Assembly: GCA_049684495.1 (NCBI GenBank)
Contig: JBAVFZ010000399.1
Span: 1 to 6,788, forward strand
Length of the DNA stretch: 6,788 bases
Origin: JAFGKK01 sp049684495
Lineage (GTDB): Bacteria > Chloroflexota > Anaerolineae > Anaerolineales > RBG-16-64-43
Reading direction: 5' to 3'
Shown: one piece after another, positions 1 to 5,639 of the stretch
Layout of the letters: the number at the start of each line of letters is the position of its first letter
How positions within the stretch are numbered: position 1 is the first letter of the stretch
The notes under the pieces: model-generated
Database searches by the model: none
What the model saw: the letters and a program-made list of their open reading frames with translations, nothing else
What the model was told of the DNA's origin: nothing
Position numbers and translations under genes: made by a program

Positions 1-1612
1 GGAGCCGGCTATGAGAAGACAACAGACCGAAGGCGATCCAGCGTTTAAACACGGACGCCGGCGGGGTACCCTCAAAACCGCCGATATCATGGCTCCAGAA
101 TCCAAAACCCGACAAGCCAAGGGACAACCCGCCGCGCAGGCTTTCCGCCATCGACTCGAAGTTTGACTCGCAATCCCCGCCCCAATGCACGGGGAATTGC
201 TGACTTCCTGCGGTGGCCGACCGGGCAAAGAGAACCGCCTCGCTGTCCCCGCGCTGTTCCCGCAATACCTGAAAGACGGTTTTGTTATACAGGTAGCTGT
301 AATAGTTATGCATCTTGGCGGGATCAGAGCCATCCCAATATACGACGTCGGTGGGAATGCGTTCTCCAAAATCCGATTTGAAGCAATCCACACCCATATT
401 CAACAATGCCCTCAATTTCCCGCCATACCATTCCCGGGCTGCGGGGTTGGTGAAATCCACGATTCCCATGCCGGATTGCCACTTATCCGTCTGCCAGACG
501 TCGCCGTTCGGTTTTTTCAGGAGATAACCATTTTGCGCGCCTTCGGAAAAGAGGGGCGAACGCTGTGCGATGTACGGGTTGATCCAGAGACAGATGTGCA
601 AGCCGCGATCCTTGAGCCGTTTGAGCATCGGTTGCGGGTTGGGGAAAGTGCGTTCATCCCATTCGAAATTGCACCATTGGTACTCTTTCATCCAAAAGCA
701 ATCGAAATGGAAAACGTGCAGTGGCAAGTCACGATCCGCCATACCCTGGATAAAACTTGTCACCGTGGGCTCATCATAGGAGGTGGTGAATGAGGTCGAA
801 AGCCACAAGCCAAACGACCATGGGGGCGGCAATGCGGGACGCCCCGTCAAGGCGGTGTATTTTTCGAGCACCTCCTTCGGCGTCGGGCCGTAAATCACAA
901 AGTACTCGAGCGACTGACCGGGGACACTGAATTGGACCCGGGCAACTTTCTCGGATGCGACTTCGAACGAAACCCGTCCGGGGTGATTGACGAAGACGCC
1001 ATAGCCTCGGTTGGTTATGTAAAAAGGCACATTCTTATAGGCTTGCTCGCTGCCCGTCCCGCCATCCTGGTTCCAAATATCCACCACCTGGCCGTTCTTC
1101 ACGAAGGGGGTGAAGCGCTCGCCAAGCCCATAGACGTTCTCACCCACCCCCAAGGAGAGTTGCTCGTGCACAAAGTGTTCATTACTATCCGTCTCGATGA
1201 CGCCCATACCACGAGGCCCGCTCATCGTGACGATCTTGTCGTCGGCAAGGTATTCCACCCGCCAGGGAAGCGCCCGGGGAACACGCACACACAACCGTCC
1301 GCTGTGGAGGATGGTCGCTTCGTCTTTATGTTGAATGCTCACACTGCCCGGCTGTTCAACCAGATCAAAATGCGGCGGCTTCCCGCTCTCTCCGGAAAAA
1401 TGCGTGAGATTCACCCGAATGACGTCGGGCATCGATGAAGAAAATCGGATGGTCAGCAATGTCCCGTCATGGGTATCTTCCCGATGGGTTATCGGTTCCG
1501 TGGGCGCATAGACCGTGAACGATTCTTGGGCGATATCCACGTCATATACCTGCGCCGGATGAAACGCCGTGACCCCTTTCGGTATCACCCAATTTCCATC
1601 TGTAAACTTCAT
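1..1612 (-). CDS. yicI: GH31 alpha-xylosidase, YicI type (3' end beyond window)
   Basis: Glycoside hydrolase family 31 enzyme predicted to release alpha-linked xylose from the non-reducing end of xylosides such as isoprimeverose; cytoplasmic, with no signal peptide. I translated the frame by hand from the ATG at 1612 to the window edge: 537 codons without a stop, about 70% of the roughly 770 residues of E. coli YicI. The N-terminal beta-sandwich (about 1-245) contains YGLGERF at 161-167. The catalytic barrel follows, with DCFWMK around 304-309, nucleophile Asp414 in KSDFGERIP, acid/base Asp480 in HWGGDCESNF, and FWSHDIGGF at 505-513. It ends in SSHSRL, a conserved stretch. Cys305, Phe306 and Lys412 match the YicI xylose-specificity residues Cys307, Phe308 and Lys414 with a constant offset of two. 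The C-terminal beta domains are outside the window. A weak AAGG lies 9 nt before the start. An alpha-glucosidase is the main alternative, but the Cys-Phe pair argues against it. Confidence 0.
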   Translation of the reverse strand, partial: MKFTDGNWVIPKGVTAFHPAQVYDVDIAQESFTVYAPTEPITHREDTHDGTLLTIRFSSSMPDVIRVNLTHFSGESGKPPHFDLVEQPGSVSIQHKDEATILHSGRLCVRVPRALPWRVEYLADDKIVTMSGPRGMGVIETDSNEHFVHEQLSLGVGENVYGLGERFTPFVKNGQVVDIWNQDGGTGSEQAYKNVPFYITNRGYGVFVNHPGRVSFEVASEKVARVQFSVPGQSLEYFVIYGPTPKEVLEKYTALTGRPALPPPWSFGLWLSTSFTTSYDEPTVTSFIQGMADRDLPLHVFHFDCFWMKEYQWCNFEWDERTFPNPQPMLKRLKDRGLHICLWINPYIAQRSPLFSEGAQNGYLLKKPNGDVWQTDKWQSGMGIVDFTNPAAREWYGGKLRALLNMGVDCFKSDFGERIPTDVVYWDGSDPAKMHNYYSYLYNKTVFQVLREQRGDSEAVLFARSATAGSQQFPVHWGGDCESNFESMAESLRGGLSLGLSGFGFWSHDIGGFEGTPPASVFKRWIAFGLLSSHSRL

Positions 1613-2007
1613 AGTCTTTTCCCTTGTCCTTGGTTTCCCCGATCGTTTGTGATCGGAAGCCAAGATGAAATATTGTTTTCCGTTCGCATTGGATGCGCAC
1701 GAAGTAACGCGGCTATGTCGTAAACCACCCTTCCGTATCCGTCCGACACGGGCATTTTTCCGAATGCCGGCCCGCGTCCAGCCGAAACGATGAATCGATC
1801 ATTTCGACGGATAATTATTCCGCCTTTGGGGCCGGCGGAATACGGGCGCCAATTCAGGCATTCTTGGCGGGCACGCAAAGTATATCCCTTGGCTGCGTCC
1901 GTCCGACGTTGACCAAGCCCAACTTCGACACGAGAACCCATCCGGCGCGCCGGTCGACCTCCCTCCGCAATTTCAAGAAGTCCCGTGGATAGCGCGAGGG
2001 GAGCATG
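1613..2007 (-). other. 395-bp gap between permease and GH31 genes with unassigned open frames
   Basis: No gene is recognised here. Two minus-strand frames are open. One runs from an ATG at 1941 to a TGA at 1609-1611 (110 residues, Gly/Arg-rich, no signal peptide or membrane segment); its stop overlaps the GH31 start as ATGA, a common translational-coupling arrangement. Its only purine-rich site (GGAGGGAGG) lies about 16 nt upstream of the ATG, too far to be convincing. The second begins with an ATG at 2006, one base after the permease stop, and ends at 1854 (50 residues, third positions strongly G/C), with GGGAG 11 nt before it. Neither resembles a family I know. The gap could be a decayed gene, a long leader with a GH31 promoter, or a real small gene. 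No clear -35/-10 pair is visible. Confidence 0.
1816..1842 (-). repeat. Inverted repeat, 9-bp stem and 9-nt loop
   Basis: TATTCCGCC and GGCGGAATA form a perfect 9-bp stem around a 9-nt loop inside the gap between the permease and GH31 genes. No T tract follows on the minus strand, so this is not a standard intrinsic terminator for the operon. It may be an mRNA processing or stabilising structure, or chance. It also falls inside the unassigned 110-codon frame. Confidence 0.
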
Positions 2008-2853
2008 TTATTTTATACTCCCTGCCGTAAGGCCTCTGGTCAACGATCTCTGGAAGAGAATAAAGAAAAGGATACAGGGAATAATCCCAAGCAGCGCCGC
2101 CGAACTTTGTAGCGTAACGGTTATATTGTGTTCTCCCCGCGCCATGGCCATCGCGACCGGAACGGTATAATTTTTGCTGGAGATCAACATGATCAAGGGG
2201 ATAAAGAAGTCATTCCACACGCCAACGAAGAAAAACACAAGGAGCACGGCGATGGACGGAAGATTAAGCGGAATGAGAATTCGGAGGAGGATTTGCAGGT
2301 GACTGCATCCGTCGATCATGGCCGATTCAATGATGCTTTTATCAAAGGTTTTAAAGACCGAAGTCAGCAAATAGGTGCCAAAGGATGCGGAAAGCGCCGC
2401 CTCGAGCAGAATGACGGACCAGAGATTGTCGTATAGATGGACCGCCTTGAAGAAATAATATGCGGGATAGATCAACGACTCGGCCGGCAATGTCATCGCC
2501 ATCATGAAAAATAAAAGGATCAATGCTTCTCCCTTGACCTTTCCGATTCCCAGCGCAAAGGCGGTGGTAACGGATATCGCCACGGCAATGAACGCCGCAG
2601 ATATGCTGATGATAGCGCTGTTCATCAGTAATCGGGGATAATCTGTGGCTTTCCATGTATAGGCTATCATCGTAAAATCGATGCTTTTAGGGAGAGCCAA
2701 AGGACCGTTGGCGTAGTACTCGCTTTCCGTCTTGAAAGAAGTGAACAAGATAATGAGGAGCGGAAAAATCATGACCAAAAACAATGCGCTTAAAAACCCC
2801 AGCGATGCGTACTTACCCACTCCGCGGGCGAGATGGGTTGTATTGATTTTCAT
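2008..2853 (-). CDS. CUT1 ABC sugar permease, MalG-like inner-membrane subunit
   Basis: Second membrane-spanning subunit of a binding-protein-dependent sugar importer (CUT1 family, same class as MalG). It has 281 residues, the usual length. About six hydrophobic segments are visible, near residues 17-39, 77-103, 109-129, 143-165, 198-222 and 249-268. The cytoplasmic EAA loop that docks on the ATPase lies at 176-199, with Asp-Gly at 181-182 and Ile-Pro at 194-195; it reads ESA rather than EAA, a common variation in this subunit. The C-terminus, with RGLTAG shortly before the end, is typical of MalG-type permeases. The gene starts one base after the preceding permease stop (TAAGATG), with GGAGG 9 nt upstream of the ATG inside the end of that gene, so the two are surely co-transcribed and probably translationally coupled. 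The substrate cannot be read from this protein; an alpha-xyloside is inferred from the GH31 neighbour. Confidence 0.
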   Translation of the reverse strand: MKINTTHLARGVGKYASLGFLSALFLVMIFPLLIILFTSFKTESEYYANGPLALPKSIDFTMIAYTWKATDYPRLLMNSAIISISAAFIAVAISVTTAFALGIGKVKGEALILLFFMMAMTLPAESLIYPAYYFFKAVHLYDNLWSVILLEAALSASFGTYLLTSVFKTFDKSIIESAMIDGCSHLQILLRILIPLNLPSIAVLLVFFFVGVWNDFFIPLIMLISSKNYTVPVAMAMARGEHNITVTLQSSAALLGIIPCILFFILFQRSLTRGLTAGSIK

Positions 2854-2854
2854 C

Positions 2855-3763
2855 TTAACGTCCCTCCAGTCGTTCTTGTTGCGTCTGGATCCTGACCCAT
2901 ATAACGGTGAGCACGATGATAATGAACGTCACGACCGTGGACATGGTGGCGCCATAGCCAACGGCGGAATTCTGAAAAAAGCTTTTATAAGAAAAGTATG
3001 AGGCGACCATAGTCGCGGTCCCTGGTCCGCCGGCGGTCATCGCAAAAATTTGGCCGAAGGTTTTTAATGCGAAGATCGTGGTTGTCAGGATCACGACAGA
3101 CAATTCGGGGCGAATGAGCGGAATGGTAATTTGAAGGAATTTTTGAGGCCAAGAGGCGCCATCAATGGACGCCGCCTCGTACAGTTCCGGGTCAATCCTC
3201 TGGAGGGCGGCCATAAATATCACCAGGGGATAACCTATTTGGAACCAAATCATGGTCACGATAATTGCCCACAGAGCAGTTTTGGGGTCCCCTAACCAGT
3301 TATGGGCCAGGGAATCCAGATGTATTGCTTTCAATATGTAGTTTAAAACTCCCCAATCGGGCTGGAGAATCCACCTCCAGACAAGGGCGGACACCACCGC
3401 AGGGATGACCTGGGGGATATAGAATCCGGCTCGGAAGAAGCTGGAAACCCTCGTATCAAACTTTTTTGAAATGTATTCGTAGAGAAAGGCGCCCAGCAAC
3501 AACCCAATGAGCGTTGGGATGGTGGTCAGGGTAAGAATCAAATAGAGGTTGTTCTTGAACGAAGTCCAAAAGACGGCGTCGGTCAGAGCCTTCGCGTAAT
3601 TGGCTAAACCGATCCAAACAGGTGTTCTCACCCCTGTCCATTTGGTAAAACTAAGTAGAAAGTTGGACACAAAAGGAAAGACGATCAGGATTAAGAAGAT
3701 AATTAATCCCGGGATGAGAAACAACTCAAGACCCTTATAAGGGGAATAGTTCTTTTTTTTCAT
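2855..3763 (-). CDS. CUT1 ABC sugar permease, MalF/UgpA-like inner-membrane subunit
   Basis: First membrane-spanning subunit of the sugar importer, pairing with the following MalG-like protein to form the transport channel. It has 302 residues, the size of short UgpA/MsmF-type permeases that lack the large extra periplasmic loop of E. coli MalF. Six hydrophobic segments are visible at about 15-37, 72-98, 109-132, 163-186, 222-243 and 272-292. A canonical EAA loop occupies 196-215, beginning EAASIDGAS and ending ITIP, the contact site for the ATP-binding subunit. The Lys-rich N-terminus (MKKKN) before the first segment fits a cytoplasmic start. GGAGG (plus-strand 3774-3778) lies 10 nt before the ATG, and a strong hairpin abuts it upstream. 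No nucleotide-binding subunit is encoded nearby, so an unlinked MsmX/UgpC-type ATPase is the likely partner. Confidence 0.
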   Translation of the reverse strand: MKKKNYSPYKGLELFLIPGLIIFLILIVFPFVSNFLLSFTKWTGVRTPVWIGLANYAKALTDAVFWTSFKNNLYLILTLTTIPTLIGLLLGAFLYEYISKKFDTRVSSFFRAGFYIPQVIPAVVSALVWRWILQPDWGVLNYILKAIHLDSLAHNWLGDPKTALWAIIVTMIWFQIGYPLVIFMAALQRIDPELYEAASIDGASWPQKFLQITIPLIRPELSVVILTTTIFALKTFGQIFAMTAGGPGTATMVASYFSYKSFFQNSAVGYGATMSTVVTFIIIVLTVIWVRIQTQQERLEGR

Positions 3764-3773
3764 AAGAAAACAG

Positions 3774-3780
3774 CCTCCAA
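3774..3780 (-). promoter_or_regulatory. Ribosome binding site of the first permease gene, flanked by a hairpin
   Basis: TTGGAGG is read on the minus strand 10 nt before the ATG at 3763. It begins at the base directly after the 13-bp stem at 3781-3817. That contact could let the hairpin influence ribosome access, so permease output may be tuned separately from the binding protein. Confidence 0.
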
Positions 3781-3817
3781 AGGGCAGTGCTCTATGACTT
3801 GATCAGAGCACTGCCCT
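3781..3817 (-). repeat. Intercistronic hairpin between binding-protein and permease genes
   Basis: A perfect 13-bp inverted repeat (AGGGCAGTGCTCT and AGAGCACTGCCCT) with an 11-nt loop lies in the 94-nt gap after the binding-protein stop. On the minus strand only a short TTT follows the stem, so it is a weak or non-terminator. Comparable structures between malE and malF in enteric bacteria protect the 3' end of the binding-protein mRNA and lower downstream expression, giving an excess of binding protein over permease. That role is inferred here. Confidence 0.
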
Positions 3818-3857
3818 CAGATGGTTATTTACCAACCGGCAGCTTCACTGCCACCCA

Positions 3858-5225
3858 TTAGAGAGACGAGAAGTATTCTTGCCACGGCGCGGCAATATAA
3901 TCAAGGAATTGCTCGACGGTCTTCGTGCCGTTCAGCAGTTCCTGAAGGCCGCCGCCCAGGGTATCCATATACCCGACCACCGGCCAGTCGGGGTAGAACG
4001 CCAAGCCGTCATTCTTGACGATCGTGCTGAAGGCCTCGTTGAGCGCCTTTACGTGCGGGTCCGTGATCTTGGATAGATCAGCGCTCAGCGGGATGCCGCC
4101 CGCATTGGCCATGATGGTCTGGGCCTTGGCTTGCAGGGTCAGCTCGATGAAGTCGTACGCCAGGTCCTTGTTCTTCGCGCCCGCGGGGACAACCCACAGG
4201 TTGCCGCCGGAACCGGTGTTGAGCGTCTTGCCCGGCATGACAAAGATGCCCCACTTGAAATCCTTGATGCTGGTCAAGAAGGTCCCGAACATCCAGCTGC
4301 CTGTCAGGTCCATTGGGTAGGTGCCTTGAATAAAGGCTGCGTTGGCGTCATTGTAGCTCGTGCCCAAGGCATTTTGACCATAATAGCCCTTTTTAAACTG
4401 ATCGAGAAGCGTCTGGGCTGCGAAGGTGAACTCGGATCCATGGAAATCGAGCGCACCCGTGAAGAGCTCATATTTATTAACGAAATCGCGGTTAGCTTTG
4501 TAGAGCGCCAGTTCATAGAAGTTCTGAGTCACCGGCCATTTATCCAGGCCGCCCAAAGCAATGGGAGCAATACCCGCCGCGATAAACTTCTCGGCCGCTG
4601 CCACATATTCGTCGAAGTTGGTGGGCACCGCGACTCCGTTCTCCTCGAACATGTCCTGGTTATAGTAAACCATCACGAACTCGCCGTACGTCGTGACGCC
4701 AAACAAGGGGCCGGAACCCATGATTCCGGTTGTAGGATCGTAGCGGCAAGTAGTCTGGATGCTGGACGGAAGAAGTTTGTCCCAACCGCGTTGCGTTGCC
4801 ACATCCGTTATGTCCGTGAGCAAACCTTGGGTGGCGTATAAACCGGCGGTCGAATTGCCTTTGTTGATTTCCAGGACATCCGGCGCATCCGCCGAGTTCA
4901 AGACCATCGAGGCTGTTTGCTGGATCTGGTCAAAGGTCTTCAACTCGAACTGAATTTCGACATTCGGGTGCGAGGCTTTAAAGTCCGCCATGGCGTCGGC
5001 CCAGGATTGGCCCATAGCGCTATCGGCGCCTTCGTAGTGCCAAATCTTAAGCACTTGCTTCGGACCCGGTTGCGTATCCGTCGGCGCAGCCGCCGTCACA
5101 CCGGCCTCTTTGGTCGCCGGGGCAGCGGTTGCCGGAGCCGCTGTAGCTTGTTGGCAGGCCACCAATCCGAATACCATGGCGGTTGCCATTATCACGAACA
5201 AGATTTTAGACATTTTCGCAGCCAT
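3858..5225 (-). CDS. Extracellular sugar-binding lipoprotein of an ABC importer
   Basis: Family 1 extracellular solute-binding protein that captures sugar outside the cytoplasmic membrane and delivers it to the two permeases encoded next. It has 455 residues from the ATG at 5225. A lipoprotein signal peptide is clear: Lys4 and Lys7, a hydrophobic core at 8-22, and lipobox LVAC at 21-24 with Cys24 as the lipidated residue. A flexible Ala/Thr/Pro-rich linker (about 25-56) leads to the binding domain, which opens with VLKIWHYEG (58-66). Typical features follow, including APDVLEI (114-120), YYNQDMFEENGV (187-198), an FIQGTYPM-type stretch near 298-305 and a GSGGNLWVV segment (338-346). Many aromatic residues fit a sugar site. 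An upstream ATG at 5357 keeps the frame open but would bury the signal peptide; AAAAGGAG lies 7 nt before 5225, which decides the start. The ligand is unknown; an alpha-xylosyl sugar is inferred from the GH31 gene. Confidence 0.
   Translation of the reverse strand: MAAKMSKILFVIMATAMVFGLVACQQATAAPATAAPATKEAGVTAAAPTDTQPGPKQVLKIWHYEGADSAMGQSWADAMADFKASHPNVEIQFELKTFDQIQQTASMVLNSADAPDVLEINKGNSTAGLYATQGLLTDITDVATQRGWDKLLPSSIQTTCRYDPTTGIMGSGPLFGVTTYGEFVMVYYNQDMFEENGVAVPTNFDEYVAAAEKFIAAGIAPIALGGLDKWPVTQNFYELALYKANRDFVNKYELFTGALDFHGSEFTFAAQTLLDQFKKGYYGQNALGTSYNDANAAFIQGTYPMDLTGSWMFGTFLTSIKDFKWGIFVMPGKTLNTGSGGNLWVVPAGAKNKDLAYDFIELTLQAKAQTIMANAGGIPLSADLSKITDPHVKALNEAFSTIVKNDGLAFYPDWPVVGYMDTLGGGLQELLNGTKTVEQFLDYIAAPWQEYFSSL
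5014..5023. promoter_or_regulatory. Possible secondary operator ATAGCGCTAT inside the binding-protein gene
   Basis: A perfect 10-bp palindrome shares the AGCGCT core of the tandem sites beside the repressor gene and lies about 200 bases into the binding-protein coding region. The outer bases differ from GAAGCGCTTC, and coding constraint could explain it, so confidence is low. Confidence 0.
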
Positions 5226-5319
5226 CTTCATTCTCCTTTTGGGTTTGTGGAGAGACATCGTCCAAACGCAATTGCCTTGGACAGGGAGTTGGAAGAAAAA
5301 AAATTTTATCCGGGGGCAT
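5206..5319 (-). other. Possible leader ORF upstream of the binding-protein gene
   Basis: A near-consensus Shine-Dalgarno AAAGGAGGT (plus-strand 5321-5329) sits immediately before an ATG at 5319 that opens a 37-codon frame, different from that of the binding protein. Its TAA at 5206-5208 lies about 20 bases inside the binding-protein gene, an overlap that would permit coupling. Against it, only 2 nt separate GGAGG from the ATG, shorter than normal, and the peptide resembles nothing known to me. The strong Shine-Dalgarno could also be fortuitous. Confidence 0.
5233..5240 (-). promoter_or_regulatory. Ribosome binding site fixing the binding-protein start
   Basis: AAAAGGAG is read on the minus strand 7 nt before the ATG at 5225. 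A nearer ATG at 5231 would leave only 1 nt, and the in-frame ATG at 5357 has no matching site, so 5225 is the best start. Confidence 0.
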
Positions 5320-5539
5320 GACCTCCTTTCCATTGGGCTCTTTCCCGAAGAATGCATACCAATTTTTCGGGAGAAAAAACCACCAGGAACAACCGGGTCA
5401 TCTACATTCCGCCCGCCCGTGATTCTGCCGAATACCCTTTCCGCGGGAAGTTTGATGTCGGGTATAATGGAAATGGCAGAGTTACCGAACCAGGCCCGGT
5501 TAAAAACACGCCGGGGTTGTTCAAGTGGCTTTGCCGATC

Positions 5540-5590
5540 AAGGAGATACTGACTCACTTCGCGGTAGGCAGTATCTCCTTACTTTTTTTT
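5540..5590 (+). terminator. Intrinsic terminator-like hairpin pointing in the plus direction
   Basis: A perfect 12-bp inverted repeat (AAGGAGATACTG and CAGTATCTCCTT) with a 17-nt loop is followed on the plus strand by AC and eight T (5583-5590). This is a standard rho-independent layout for a plus-strand transcript, yet no plus-strand gene precedes it. On the minus strand the stem is preceded by A residues and followed by no T run, so it would not act as an ordinary terminator for the repressor. Confidence 0.
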
Positions 5591-5597
5591 CGTGAAC

Positions 5598-5621
5598 GCT
5601 CCTTTATTAAAATAAAGGAGC
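5598..5621 (-). repeat. Hairpin just downstream of the repressor gene
   Basis: A perfect 10-bp inverted repeat (GCTCCTTTAT and ATAAAGGAGC) with a 4-nt loop starts 18 bases after the repressor stop. It could form the 3' end of the repressor mRNA, but no T tract follows on the minus strand, so termination is unproven. It shares the CTCCTT/AAGGAG element with the neighbouring hairpin, which allows alternative pairing. Confidence 0.
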
Positions 5622-5639
5622 TAAACCGGAAAGAAGCGA

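Larger units (their letters stand above)
5226..5639 (-). promoter_or_regulatory. 414-bp intergenic region upstream of the transporter operon
   Basis: This gap between the repressor stop and the binding-protein start should contain the operon promoter, but I see no convincing minus-strand -35/-10 pair. Visible structure includes hairpins at 5598-5621 and 5540-5580, imperfect 14-bp palindromes at 5437-5450 (CTTTCCGCGGGAAG) and 5488-5501 (AACCAGGCCCGGTT), each matching its reverse complement at 12 of 14 positions, and a 7-bp inverted repeat (TCCCGAA at 5343-5349, TTCGGGA at 5366-5372). None matches the GAAGCGCTTC sites near the repressor gene. The length suggests the transporter operon is transcribed separately from the repressor. 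Confidence 0.

Noticed and set aside
185..793. Plus-strand open frame of 202 codons
   Set aside because: It lies wholly opposite the GH31 gene, whose minus-strand translation shows conserved catalytic motifs throughout.
1..1612. Alpha-glucosidase assignment for the GH31 enzyme
   Set aside because: The Cys-Phe pair at 305-306 is the YicI alpha-xylosidase signature; alpha-glucosidases carry other residues there.
1639..1656. CCGATC/GATCGG inverted repeat upstream of the GH31 gene as an operator
   Set aside because: It is only a 6-bp arm pair with a 6-bp spacer, unlike the repressor-side sites, and is expected by chance at this length.
1739..1907. TCCGTCCGAC occurring twice in the gap before the GH31 gene
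   Set aside because: It is a 10-base direct repeat with no flanking similarity or regular spacing, too short to call a functional repeat.
4131..4841. Plus-strand open frame of 236 codons
   Set aside because: It is antisense to the solute-binding protein, which has a coherent fold, lipobox and ribosome site.
5226..5357. Extended N-terminus of the binding protein starting at the ATG at 5357
   Set aside because: The extra 44 residues would precede a clear lipoprotein signal peptide, and the ribosome site at 5233-5240 matches the 5225 start.
5343..5372. 7-bp inverted repeat TCCCGAA/TTCGGGA as a terminator
   Set aside because: The stem is short, the loop is 16 nt and no T tract follows directly on either strand.
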